A stretch of 64,000 nucleotides of DNA from Prevotellamassilia timonensis. GTDB lineage: Bacteria > Bacteroidota > Bacteroidia > Bacteroidales > Bacteroidaceae. The notes below the pieces were generated by a model, which worked only from the letters and a program-made list of their open reading frames with translations, made no database searches and was not told the DNA's origin. Shown here piece by piece: positions 37,335 through 44,460 of the stretch. The position numbers were made by a program, and so were the translations under genes. The stretch covers positions 187,535-251,534 of the forward strand of contig NZ_LT629845.1 of the NCBI RefSeq assembly GCF_900106785.1, given 5' to 3'. Every line of letters starts with the position of its first letter. Positions within the stretch are counted from its first letter, which is position 1.

Positions 37335-38243
37335 TTACAACTGGGAGAGGACGAGGCGGAGCCCGAGGTGGCTGCCGCGGTAGCCGGACGAGTAGCCGTC
37401 ACGGCGAGACGAGCGGCAGATCCTGGCGAGGTCGTAACAGCTGCCACCGCGAAACACGTGGCTAGCCCCACTGTTAGGCCCAGTTGGGTCGTTTTGCGAG
37501 TAAGAACTGTATGAGCCGTACCAATCGCTGCACCATTCCCACACATTGCCGCTCATGTCGTACAGGCCGAGTTCGTTGGCTTGCTTGGTGCCAATGGGGT
37601 TGGGGCGTTTATAACTGTTGTCGATGTACCATGCCACGTCGCTAATGTAGTTACTACCGCTGTATTTGTAGTGGCGGCTGTTGTTTCCGCCACGTGCGGC
37701 AAACTCCCATTCGGCTTCGGTAGGCAGGCGGAAGTTACGCCCCGTGTAGTTGTTGAGGCGGTTGATAAAGGTTTGGCAGTCGTTCCAACTCACGCGTTCG
37801 ACAGGTTGATCGTCGCCTTTGAATTCAGACGGATTGCTGCCCATGACGGCCTGCCATAGGGCTTGCGTCACCTCGTATTTGCAGATGTAATAACTGCTGA
37901 GGGTGACGTTGTGGGTGGGCTTTTCGTCAGACTCAGCATCACAGCCTTGTTCGCTTGTGCCGCCCATGGTGAAAGTACCGCCCGACACATATACCATGTT
38001 GTTGATGAGCTTGTTAAGCTCGGCCGACAAACCAGTCGTGCTGTTTGTGCTGCTTGAATGATGTGTGCTATTGCGCCGTGGTGCAGGTTTGGGCTTGGCT
38101 TTCGGTCTTGCCTTGGGCTTTGCCGCAGGTTTTGGTTTCGTTACAGCCGGTTTCGGCTTATTGCGTGTAATGGTGCTCTGTGCTGCCATACCAATGGGGC
38201 AAAGTATGAGGAGCAGGGTTAGTATGATGTGTTTTGGGTTCAT
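37335..38243 (-). CDS. Secreted SUMF1/FGE-like protein 1, possible DGR target
   Basis: 302 residues: signal peptide (MNPKHIILTLLLILCPIGMAAQ), a basic Lys/Pro/Arg/Ser-rich linker (about 25-75), and a SUMF1 C-type-lectin-like domain (about 88-302) with MVYVSGGTFTMGGTSEQG, YYICKYEVTQALWQAVMGSN, FRLPTEAEWEFAARGG and YDMSGNVWEWCSDWYGSY. The formylglycine-forming Cys pair spacing is absent, so it is probably a binding protein. The C-terminus (266-293) is rich in Tyr, Asp, Gly, Ser and Arg, encoded mostly by NNC codons (37365-37444), then GLRLVLS. Paralogue of the gene 17 bp upstream. Confidence 0.92.
   Translation of the reverse strand: MNPKHIILTLLLILCPIGMAAQSTITRNKPKPAVTKPKPAAKPKARPKAKPKPAPRRNSTHHSSSTNSTTGLSAELNKLINNMVYVSGGTFTMGGTSEQGCDAESDEKPTHNVTLSSYYICKYEVTQALWQAVMGSNPSEFKGDDQPVERVSWNDCQTFINRLNNYTGRNFRLPTEAEWEFAARGGNNSRHYKYSGSNYISDVAWYIDNSYKRPNPIGTKQANELGLYDMSGNVWEWCSDWYGSYSSYSQNDPTGPNSGASHVFRGGSCYDLARICRSSRRDGYSSGYRGSHLGLRLVLSQL
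37365..37444 (-). other. Candidate DGR variable region of SUMF1 protein 1
   Basis: Codons for residues 268-293. The positions that differ from the paralogue are TAC, GAC, CTC, ATC, CGC, CGT, GAC, GGC, TAC, TCC, GGC, TAC, CGC, GGC, AGC, CAC, CTC, i.e. nearly all NNC/NNT, as expected if derived from AAC/AAT codons by adenine-specific mutagenesis. The next 18 nt (CTCCGCCTCGTCCTCTCC) are identical in both paralogues and would be the initiation (IMH-like) site. Pattern-based; no template repeat was found. Confidence 0.5.
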
Positions 38244-38260
38244 GATGTGTGTGTGATATA

Positions 38261-39130
38261 TTATAAATTGGAGAGGACGAGGCGGAGGCCGATCTCGCTA
38301 TCCGTGGCACCATTATACCTGGTTGATGAGCGGCAGTATCTGGCATAATCATTCCAACTACCACCGCGCTTTACATGATAAGCCCCCGTTACTGGACCTG
38401 TTGGATTAGTTTGTGAATATGACGTGTATGAGCCATACCAATCATTACACCATTCGTAAACATTGCCGCTCATATCATAGAGTCCTAATTCGTTGGGGCG
38501 TTTACAACCGACGGGGTGAACGTGTCTCGGTGTCGGCGTCCCACTATTGTCATGATACCATGCGATATCGTTAATATTATTACTGCCGCTATATTTGTAG
38601 TGACGACTATTCTTGCCACCGCGTGCGGCAAACTCCCATTCTGCTTCTGTAGGTAGGCGGAAGTTGCGGCCCGTGTAGCTGTTGAGACGGTTGATAAAGG
38701 TTTGGCAGTCATCCCAACTGACGCATTCAACTGGTAGCTTGTCGCCTTTCTTATAGGAAGGATTACTCCCCATGACGGCCCGCCAAAGAGCTTGCGTTAC
38801 CTCATACTTGCAGATGTAGTAGCTGCTGAGAGTCACATTGTGTGAAGGTTCTTCATTGTAGTCCATATCGCCATTTTGCTCAGCTGTGCCACCCATTGTA
38901 AAGGTTCCTCCCTCTACATACACCATATTGTTAATGAGCTTGTTAAGCTCTGCCGACAAACCAGTAGTGCTGCTATTGCGCCGTGGTGTAGGTTTAGCCT
39001 TTGGCTTTGCAGCAGGTTTTTGTTTCGTTACAGCCGGCTTCGGCTTATTACGTGTAATGGTGCTCTGTGCTGCCATGCCAATGGGGCAAAGCATGAGGAG
39101 CAGGGTGAGAATGATGTGTTTGGGGTTCAT
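38261..39130 (-). CDS. Secreted SUMF1/FGE-like protein 2, paralogue
   Basis: 289 residues with the same architecture as the downstream paralogue: a nearly identical signal peptide and linker start, a linker about 13 residues shorter, and a SUMF1 domain with MVYVEGGTFTMGGTAEQ, YEVTQALWRAVMGSN and YDMSGNVYEWCNDWYGSY. The variable C-terminus reads GGSWNDYARYCRSSTRYNGA then TDSEI, followed by the shared GLRLVLSNL. Tandem duplication is clear from identical N-terminal coding sequence. Probably co-transcribed with its paralogue and possibly with the caspase gene. Confidence 0.92.
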   Translation of the reverse strand: MNPKHIILTLLLMLCPIGMAAQSTITRNKPKPAVTKQKPAAKPKAKPTPRRNSSTTGLSAELNKLINNMVYVEGGTFTMGGTAEQNGDMDYNEEPSHNVTLSSYYICKYEVTQALWRAVMGSNPSYKKGDKLPVECVSWDDCQTFINRLNSYTGRNFRLPTEAEWEFAARGGKNSRHYKYSGSNNINDIAWYHDNSGTPTPRHVHPVGCKRPNELGLYDMSGNVYEWCNDWYGSYTSYSQTNPTGPVTGAYHVKRGGSWNDYARYCRSSTRYNGATDSEIGLRLVLSNL

Positions 39131-39145
39131 GATGTGTGCGCTTGA

Positions 39146-40885
39146 TTATTTGTTAACAATTTCTTCCATGCGTTTGAGTTGGAAGCCTTCAAATTGCATG
39201 ATGATTTTATGTAGCTCAGTACCTTGGCGCAGGGCCTCAACTCTTGGTGCTGCAGCGTAGCGATTGATTTGGCTGACGGCCTCGTCCCACTGCTTTTGAG
39301 CAAGTTCCTCACTATCTCCCTTATGTAGCATCTTTAACTCGATGATGTAGCTGTGCTGGGTGGGGTAGTGAGTGAGATCGGGCAGCAAGAAAAAGTCGCA
39401 ATAGCCATGGTTCAGCTCCAATTCGGGAGCGGTGTAGTAATAGTCGTTTAAGCTGAAGTAAGCCATGAAGAAACCTTGCAAATTACGTTCAGCTTCAATG
39501 CCGTCGCGCACAGATGATATGTTAGCGTATGCTTGTGCCATGCTGCTGAGTGCGGTACGCCAATCGCCATCAAAGGCCATATTGGTAAATTTGTCTATGA
39601 GGTCGTTGAGGCTCACACGGCTCATTTGTTGGTATTCCTCTAACAAATAGCCATAGTATTGTTTACGCACATTGTTGTTGGGAATGCCCAGCACAAGTTG
39701 CATGCCATGTGTGCCCTTGATGGTCAGCATGCCATAGTAGAAGAGCAGACTGGTAAATGTGTCGGGATTGGTCAAGGCACGGGCGGGGAAAGACTCCTCG
39801 AGCGAAGTAATTACTTGTTCTGTTTCAGCTATGCTTTTAATAATCCCTTTGCGGTTGCCGTCCAGCTTGTCAAAACGTAGCAACTTGTTCATCTTGCTGT
39901 AGTCCGTTTTAGTGTTGGGGTCAATCATTTGTTTGGGTGCACAGCCGTAACTCATATAGTTGCGCAAGTAATAAAGCACCATGTCGCAATTAAACACGCG
40001 GTTTTTGCTTTTTAGTGATTTTTCCGAGAAACAATATCCGTCATACCATGGTTTCATGTCATTTATGACCTCCTCCACGTCCAAATCGGCAGGTAGCTCG
40101 CCCTGCTCTTTGTAGTAGTTGAACATGGTGCGCACATCGTCGGTAGTAAAGCCGAGAATGTCGTTAAACTCAGACTTCATGGTAATGTTCCAACCAATGT
40201 TGAAGCCGCTTGTTACATCGTCTAAAGTAACGGGGCTGACGCCAGTCATGAATATGCGCTCAAAGTTTCCCTTAAACCTTTTGAATGTGTCGCGGTAAAA
40301 GCCGTCAGCGTGTGTGATAGCATGGTACACCGCTTCGCCTTGCTCGTTGAGTATGGTGTTGGTAAAATTGTCATACTCGTCGATGATAAGGTAGAGAGGC
40401 AACTCTCTGCGTTTCGACTCGTTGGCAATTTCGTTAAGTTTGGCACTTGCATCGGCGAGGCCGTCAATTTTTTGAACAAACCCCTCGGGGTAAAGTCTTT
40501 CGTAGTCGCGTACAAAACCATTGAGTTGTGTGCCACAATAGGCATTGAACTTTTCTTCTACTTGATCGATGCTACCGCCCACCTGTGAGAAGTCCAAGTA
40601 TAGCACGAGGTATTTGCCTTGTAAACTTGTGGGGTGTTTACCAATCCACAAGTCGCCGAACAGCTGTTCAAACTTGTCCTTCTTGTTGCAATCATAATAG
40701 GCATGCAGCATATTGATGAGCAGACTTTTTCCAAATCGGCGTGGACGCGTAAAGAATATGTTGCGTGCCTCAGCTTCGAGCATGGGCAAGTACATGGTCT
40801 TGTCCACATAATAGAGGTTGTCTCTTCTGATCAGCTCAAAGTCGGCCACACCATAGGGCACTTGTCTTGTATTGGGATTCATCAT
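39146..40885 (-). CDS. AAA-ATPase-like protein with C-terminal PD-(D/E)XK domain
   Basis: 579 residues, cytoplasmic. The N-terminal AAA-ATPase_like domain starts QVPYGVADFELIRRDNLYYV, with a P-loop-like RPRRFGKSLLINML and an acidic strand LPLYLIIDEYDNF (Walker B). The C-terminal domain carries a PD-(D/E)XK nuclease-like signature: HGYCDFFLLPD...SYIIELKMLHKG. This two-domain family is widespread and multicopy in Bacteroidales, and its role is unknown. It sits 15 bp upstream of the SUMF1 pair on the same strand; this may be chance insertion rather than functional linkage. Confidence 0.9.
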   Translation of the reverse strand: MMNPNTRQVPYGVADFELIRRDNLYYVDKTMYLPMLEAEARNIFFTRPRRFGKSLLINMLHAYYDCNKKDKFEQLFGDLWIGKHPTSLQGKYLVLYLDFSQVGGSIDQVEEKFNAYCGTQLNGFVRDYERLYPEGFVQKIDGLADASAKLNEIANESKRRELPLYLIIDEYDNFTNTILNEQGEAVYHAITHADGFYRDTFKRFKGNFERIFMTGVSPVTLDDVTSGFNIGWNITMKSEFNDILGFTTDDVRTMFNYYKEQGELPADLDVEEVINDMKPWYDGYCFSEKSLKSKNRVFNCDMVLYYLRNYMSYGCAPKQMIDPNTKTDYSKMNKLLRFDKLDGNRKGIIKSIAETEQVITSLEESFPARALTNPDTFTSLLFYYGMLTIKGTHGMQLVLGIPNNNVRKQYYGYLLEEYQQMSRVSLNDLIDKFTNMAFDGDWRTALSSMAQAYANISSVRDGIEAERNLQGFFMAYFSLNDYYYTAPELELNHGYCDFFLLPDLTHYPTQHSYIIELKMLHKGDSEELAQKQWDEAVSQINRYAAAPRVEALRQGTELHKIIMQFEGFQLKRMEEIVNK

Positions 40886-40908
40886 GCTTTTGTATCATTT
40901 ATTAGTAA

Positions 40909-41031
40909 ACGAGTTGAGGAGTTGACGGGTTGACGAGTTAACAAGTTGACGGGTAAGTTAGCCAAGTTCTACAGAACAAGGAGTGTATATCAAACTTACT
41001 TGTAAACCTGTCAACTTGTAAACCTGTCAAC
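40909..41031. repeat. GTTGACGGG palindromic element, copy at 40.9 kb
   Basis: The left arm 40909-40959 repeats GAGTTGACGGGTTGACGAG and GTTAACAAG. The right arm 40992-41031 carries AACTTACTTGTAAACCTGTC, then AACTTGTAAACC. Same architecture as the element at 33.1 kb. Confidence 0.75.
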
Positions 41032-41050
41032 CAAGAACTCCGTCAGCGCG

Positions 41051-41662
41051 TTACTTAATCGGCACGCCGCAATTAGGGCAATACTTTTTGCCGCTTAGCA
41101 CAGAGTAGGGGACGAAGCCAAGAAATTTGTGGCAGTGCGGGCAAACGTAGGTGGTTTGCATCTGTGCGTTGAGGGTGGCCAAAGCGACGGTCTTCTTTTC
41201 GAGCACCTTTTCGCCAGCAAAGATGGCAATGGCCATGACAGCCAGCAGCACAATGCACGACACCAGCCAGTTTTGACCCACCATCTGTGTGACGAGCATG
41301 GTCAGTATGGGGGTGAGCATACGAATGGAGTTGACCAACATGGAGTAGCGGTCCCACTTGCGCTTTTGCTTGTCGTAGTCGTTCCACACCTGTTGCAGGT
41401 TGATGCGCGAGGCATCGGTAAGCAGTTGTTTGACCGAGGTCTTGAAAGAGCCTAAAAATAAAGGCGTGTCAGCCTTGATGCTTTTGCGCATGATGCGCAG
41501 GCCAAACACAAAGACCCCCTTGGCCGAGTCGTGGTCTTCAATTACATACGAGTCGGCCGAGGTGCGCGTAAGTGTGGCGTGCTGCGGGTCGATGCTGGCG
41601 TCGGACAGGTGTAGCGGTTGTTGCCCCATGCGGCCAATAATGATGCTTTCGCCTATTTCCAT
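41051..41662 (-). CDS. FHA domain, two membrane segments and zinc ribbon
   Basis: 203 residues. N-terminal FHA domain (about 1-80) with IIIGRMGQQPLHLSDASIDP and QHATL. Two adjacent membrane segments (about 115-150; MLTPILTMLVTQMVG and SCIVLLAVMAIAIFAGE). A C-terminal zinc ribbon CPHCHKFLGF...YCPNCGVP. The combination matches the other FHA protein of the locus with the order of modules reversed, suggesting a membrane scaffold for phosphothreonine signalling. It overlaps the LytTR gene by 10 bp. Confidence 0.85.
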   Translation of the reverse strand: MEIGESIIIGRMGQQPLHLSDASIDPQHATLTRTSADSYVIEDHDSAKGVFVFGLRIMRKSIKADTPLFLGSFKTSVKQLLTDASRINLQQVWNDYDKQKRKWDRYSMLVNSIRMLTPILTMLVTQMVGQNWLVSCIVLLAVMAIAIFAGEKVLEKKTVALATLNAQMQTTYVCPHCHKFLGFVPYSVLSGKKYCPNCGVPIK

Positions 41663-42021
41663 AAAGTATTGTCTTCGTAAAGTCGTTTGATAGTTTTAAG
41701 CGCCTCTTTCGACATGGGCAGGGCAAAGTTACCCTCATGCTCAAAGTCGGAGAGTACCAACTTATGGTTGGTAAGGTTAACTTGCACAATCATGTCGGCA
41801 TTGACAATGTAGCGTTTGCCAATGCGCAGGAAGGTTGGTGCCGTTTCGGCAGCCTGCTTGTGCAGCATCTCCTCAACGGTGGTGAGGCCAACGGGCAGCA
41901 TAACCTTCTGTTTGTTGGGAAACACCCCATAGCAGTAGTTGCCATAAGCCTCGTAGAACATGGCCTTGGCCAAGGGCACGCGCAATAGTTCTGTGCGGCG
42001 GTTGAATATGGTGTATTTCAT
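41653..42021 (-). CDS. LytTR-type DNA-binding protein
   Basis: I prefer ATG 42021 (MKYTIFNRRTELLRVPLAKA, 122 residues). The single LytTR domain shows the strand pattern MFYEAYGNYCYGVFPNKQKV and the recognition segment FLRIGKRYIVNADMIVQVNL. There is no receiver domain, so it would be a stand-alone transcription regulator. Translationally coupled to the FHA/zinc-ribbon gene (10-bp overlap), so it probably regulates this locus. Confidence 0.88.
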   Translation of the reverse strand: MKYTIFNRRTELLRVPLAKAMFYEAYGNYCYGVFPNKQKVMLPVGLTTVEEMLHKQAAETAPTFLRIGKRYIVNADMIVQVNLTNHKLVLSDFEHEGNFALPMSKEALKTIKRLYEDNTLWK

Positions 42022-42084
42022 GTGAGTCGGCATTGTTCTGTATTTATGCACAAAATTACCAAAAAGATAACAACTAATGCGCCA

Positions 42085-43212
42085 TTAAATGGCATTTTGT
42101 GACGTACCTTGCCATTTATTGAGCACATCAACCACTTGTTGCGCCTCATCGGCAGAGACCACCGGACTCATAGGGATAGAAAGTTCCTCGGCATGAATGC
42201 GCTCCGTTACAGGCAATGAGAGCTCGTGACCCCATGCCTCATAATAGCATTGCTGCTTGTGCGGGGGGATAGGGTAGTGAATGAGCGTTTGCACACCCTG
42301 TTGTGCAAGAAACGTTTGCAGATGGTCGCGCTCCTTGCAGAATATGGGAAATTGGTGGTACACATTGTGGGCATCGGGCAGACGCTCGGGCAGCGTGATG
42401 AGCGGATTGCTGATGTGCCCGTAGTAAAAGTCGGCCAACTGCTGGCGGCGGGCATTGTCGTGGTCAAGATATTTGAGTTTGATGCGCAACACGGCAGCGT
42501 CCATCTCGCTCATGCGGCTGTTGATGCCCGCATATTTGAACACATATTTGCGTTCGCTGCCATAGTTGGCCAGGGCGCGAATGGTGGCGGCAAGTTCCGC
42601 ATTGTCGGTTGTGACGGCCCCAGCATCGCCCATGGCCCCGATGTTTTTGCCAGGGTAAAAGCTGTGCGCTGCGGCATCGCCCAACGAACCGGTGCGTTTG
42701 CCATTGAACGTACACCCCTGCGCTTGTGCATTGTCCTCCATCAGTTTGAGGTGGTGGCGGTGGCAAATGTCGAGCAACTGCTCGTTGCACGCCAGTCGTC
42801 CGTACAGGTGCACCGTCATGATGCCCCGTGTGCGCGGTGTGATGGCCTGTTCCACGCGGTCGGTGTCAAGTTCCAGATGGTGCCAAGTAGGTTCCACCAA
42901 TACAGGTTTGAGATTGTTGCGTGTAATAGCCAATATGGTGGCAATGTAGGTGTTAGCCGGCACGATGATTTCGTCGCCATCAGCCATCACCCCCATTTCC
43001 TTATAGGCGCGTAGTATGAGGTAAAGCGCATCAAGTCCGTTGGCCACCGCCACACAATGTTGTGTGCCGATGTAGCGGGCATAGTCGTGTTCAAATTGTT
43101 TCGTCTCGTCGCCCTGCAAAAACCACCCCGAGTCAATCACGCGGGCCATGGCGGCCTTGTACTCATCGGCGTGTTCGTGGGTGATGCGCTGCAAGTCGTA
43201 TAGTTTAATCAT
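42085..43212 (-). CDS. DegT/DnrJ/EryC1 sugar aminotransferase (FdtB-like)
   Basis: 375 residues, PLP-dependent aminotransferase of nucleotide sugars. The PLP lysine is in AHSFYPGKNIGAMGDAGA; other family motifs are VANGLDALYLILRAY, VPANTYIATILAI and GIMTVHLYGRLACNEQLL. Adjacent FdtA-type ketoisomerases suggest it makes a dTDP-3-amino-3,6-dideoxyhexose (Fuc3N or Qui3N type). Overlaps the next gene by 4 bp. Confidence 0.9.
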   Translation of the reverse strand: MIKLYDLQRITHEHADEYKAAMARVIDSGWFLQGDETKQFEHDYARYIGTQHCVAVANGLDALYLILRAYKEMGVMADGDEIIVPANTYIATILAITRNNLKPVLVEPTWHHLELDTDRVEQAITPRTRGIMTVHLYGRLACNEQLLDICHRHHLKLMEDNAQAQGCTFNGKRTGSLGDAAAHSFYPGKNIGAMGDAGAVTTDNAELAATIRALANYGSERKYVFKYAGINSRMSEMDAAVLRIKLKYLDHDNARRQQLADFYYGHISNPLITLPERLPDAHNVYHQFPIFCKERDHLQTFLAQQGVQTLIHYPIPPHKQQCYYEAWGHELSLPVTERIHAEELSIPMSPVVSADEAQQVVDVLNKWQGTSQNAI

Positions 43213-43649
43213 AATGTTTCAATATTGTTGAGCGAGAGTCTGAATGCTACAAAATCGTTGTAGTTGCGAATGTAATCCTCGCTTTTGTAAATGTCCGAAG
43301 CCAGCACCATGCACACCGCCCCCGACGAAAAGTCGGTGATGCTTCGCCACAATCCCGGGCGCACCAGCAGCCCTTGGTAGGGGCGGTTGAGGAAAAACGA
43401 CCGCTTGCATTGGCCGTCGTCGAGTGTGACAGTGAACGAACCAGATGCTGCCACTATAAATTGGCTCAGTGTGCGGTGGGCATGTGCACCACGTTCCTCG
43501 CCGCCCGGCACATCGTAAAGGTAGTAAACCCTTTTCACGTCGAAAGGCAGCGTGTCGCCATTCTGCACCACGGTAAGGTTGCCTTTGCGGTCAGAATGGT
43601 GTCGGTTAAGTTCTACAATAGAGCAGTCGAATACACTATATTTCTCCAT
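43209..43649 (-). CDS. FdtA/QdtA-type sugar 3,4-ketoisomerase (cupin) 1
   Basis: 146 residues, a single cupin. Family signatures are RVYYLYDVPGGEERGAHAHR, with the active-site His residues in AHAHR, and FFLNRPYQGLLVRPGLWRSI. Isomerises dTDP-4-keto-6-deoxyglucose to the 3-keto sugar used by the aminotransferase. Overlaps both neighbours. C3 or C4 stereochemistry cannot be read from sequence. Confidence 0.88.
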   Translation of the reverse strand: MEKYSVFDCSIVELNRHHSDRKGNLTVVQNGDTLPFDVKRVYYLYDVPGGEERGAHAHRTLSQFIVAASGSFTVTLDDGQCKRSFFLNRPYQGLLVRPGLWRSITDFSSGAVCMVLASDIYKSEDYIRNYNDFVAFRLSLNNIETL

Positions 43650-44052
43650 GTTGCTTCATTCGTTTGTAAGTGCCGTAATCCTCCACATAGTCGGCACGGT
43701 TGTAAGGCGTTGAGGCTATTTCGAGTGCCAGCGAGTTGGTGGAGAAGTTTGTGAGCGTGCGCCAAAGTCCCTTTGGTATGTAAAGCCCGTAGTACGAGCG
43801 GTTAAGCGTAAAGGTGCGCTTGTTTGTGCCATCGTCCACAATCACGTCGAGACTGCCCGAAATGGCTATGATAAGTTCCTCGGTAGTGTGGTAGGCATGT
43901 CCGCTGCGGTTTTCGCCCCCCGGCACATCGTATATCCAGTATACGCGTTCAAACTTGAAAGGCACCTGGTTATGTTGCTCTACAAACGACAAATTGCCGC
44001 GAGGGTCGTTGAAACGTGGCAACTCAATAAGCCGTGCATCGTCAATGGTCAT
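43636..44052 (-). CDS. FdtA/QdtA-type sugar 3,4-ketoisomerase (cupin) 2
   Basis: 138 residues, a paralogue of the next gene: RVYWIYDVPGGENRSGHAYH (second His replaced by Tyr in HAYH), and TLNRSYYGLYIPKGLWRTL. Two such cupins in tandem occur in some loci where one is an isomerase and the other has an altered or auxiliary role. Start of the three-gene minus-strand operon. Confidence 0.85.
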   Translation of the reverse strand: MTIDDARLIELPRFNDPRGNLSFVEQHNQVPFKFERVYWIYDVPGGENRSGHAYHTTEELIIAISGSLDVIVDDGTNKRTFTLNRSYYGLYIPKGLWRTLTNFSTNSLALEIASTPYNRADYVEDYGTYKRMKQHGEI

Positions 44053-44071
44053 ATATGGTAGTTGTTGTCTG

Positions 44072-44102
44072 AAGTTTCGGTTTTAATAAGTGCGGGCTGA
44101 AT
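44072..44102. repeat. Truncated arm of the GAAGTTTC/GCCCAGGGC element
   Basis: GAAGTTTCGGTTTTAATAAG, then TGCGGGCTGAA, matches the left end of the palindrome at 49.70 kb; the rest is missing. Confidence 0.6.
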
Positions 44103-44120
44103 CAATGACAGCTGCAAAAA

Positions 44121-44226
44121 ACGTAAGCACTAATTACACTTCTGCCTGTGTGCCTTTGCCTAAAATCCTGACGCGAGACGAGGCTGCCGAAAAATTCTCC
44201 GACGCGAGACGCGTCGCCCCCATTAG
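44121..44226. repeat. CGACGCGTC element, copy G
   Basis: The right arm GACGCGAGACGCGTCGCCCC, CATTAG is complete; the left arm is degraded to AACGTAAGCACTAATTACAC. The core contains GAGACGAGGCTGCCGAAAAA, shared with copy K. Confidence 0.7.
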
Positions 44227-44287
44227 AGCTAGCATTTAGTGGTAGCTCTTAGTGGTAGCGTTTGGTGTTAGTGTTTGATGCTTGAAG

Positions 44288-44376
44288 AAACGCAAGCACT
44301 AATGGGGGCGACGCGTCCCGCGTCGTTTTTTTCAGCAGCCTCGAGACGCGTTGCTCCCATTAGAGGTAGCGTTTGA
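44288..44376. repeat. CGACGCGTC element, copy H (short core)
   Basis: ACGCAAGCACTAATGGGGGC...GAGACGCGTTGCTCCCATTAG: both arms with only a 14-bp core, the shortest version in the window. In tandem with copy G. Confidence 0.75.
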
Positions 44377-44424
44377 TGCTTGAACAATTCACGCAAGTTT
44401 GATTGCATTCGCCTTGCACGATGT

Positions 44425-44444
44425 TTTAGCCCGCGCGGGCTAAA
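44425..44444. terminator. 20-bp perfect palindrome downstream of malQ
   Basis: TTTAGCCCGCGCGGGCTAAA, perfectly self-complementary, 17 bp beyond the malQ stop. With its A/T-rich edges it could terminate in both directions. Confidence 0.55.
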
Positions 44445-44460
44445 TCCGTAACTTGCGTTT

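Noticed and set aside
37335-39130. True formylglycine-generating enzymes for sulfatase activation
   Set aside because: The catalytic Cys pair with the usual short spacing near the C-terminus is absent, and no sulfatase gene is adjacent; a binding role is more likely.
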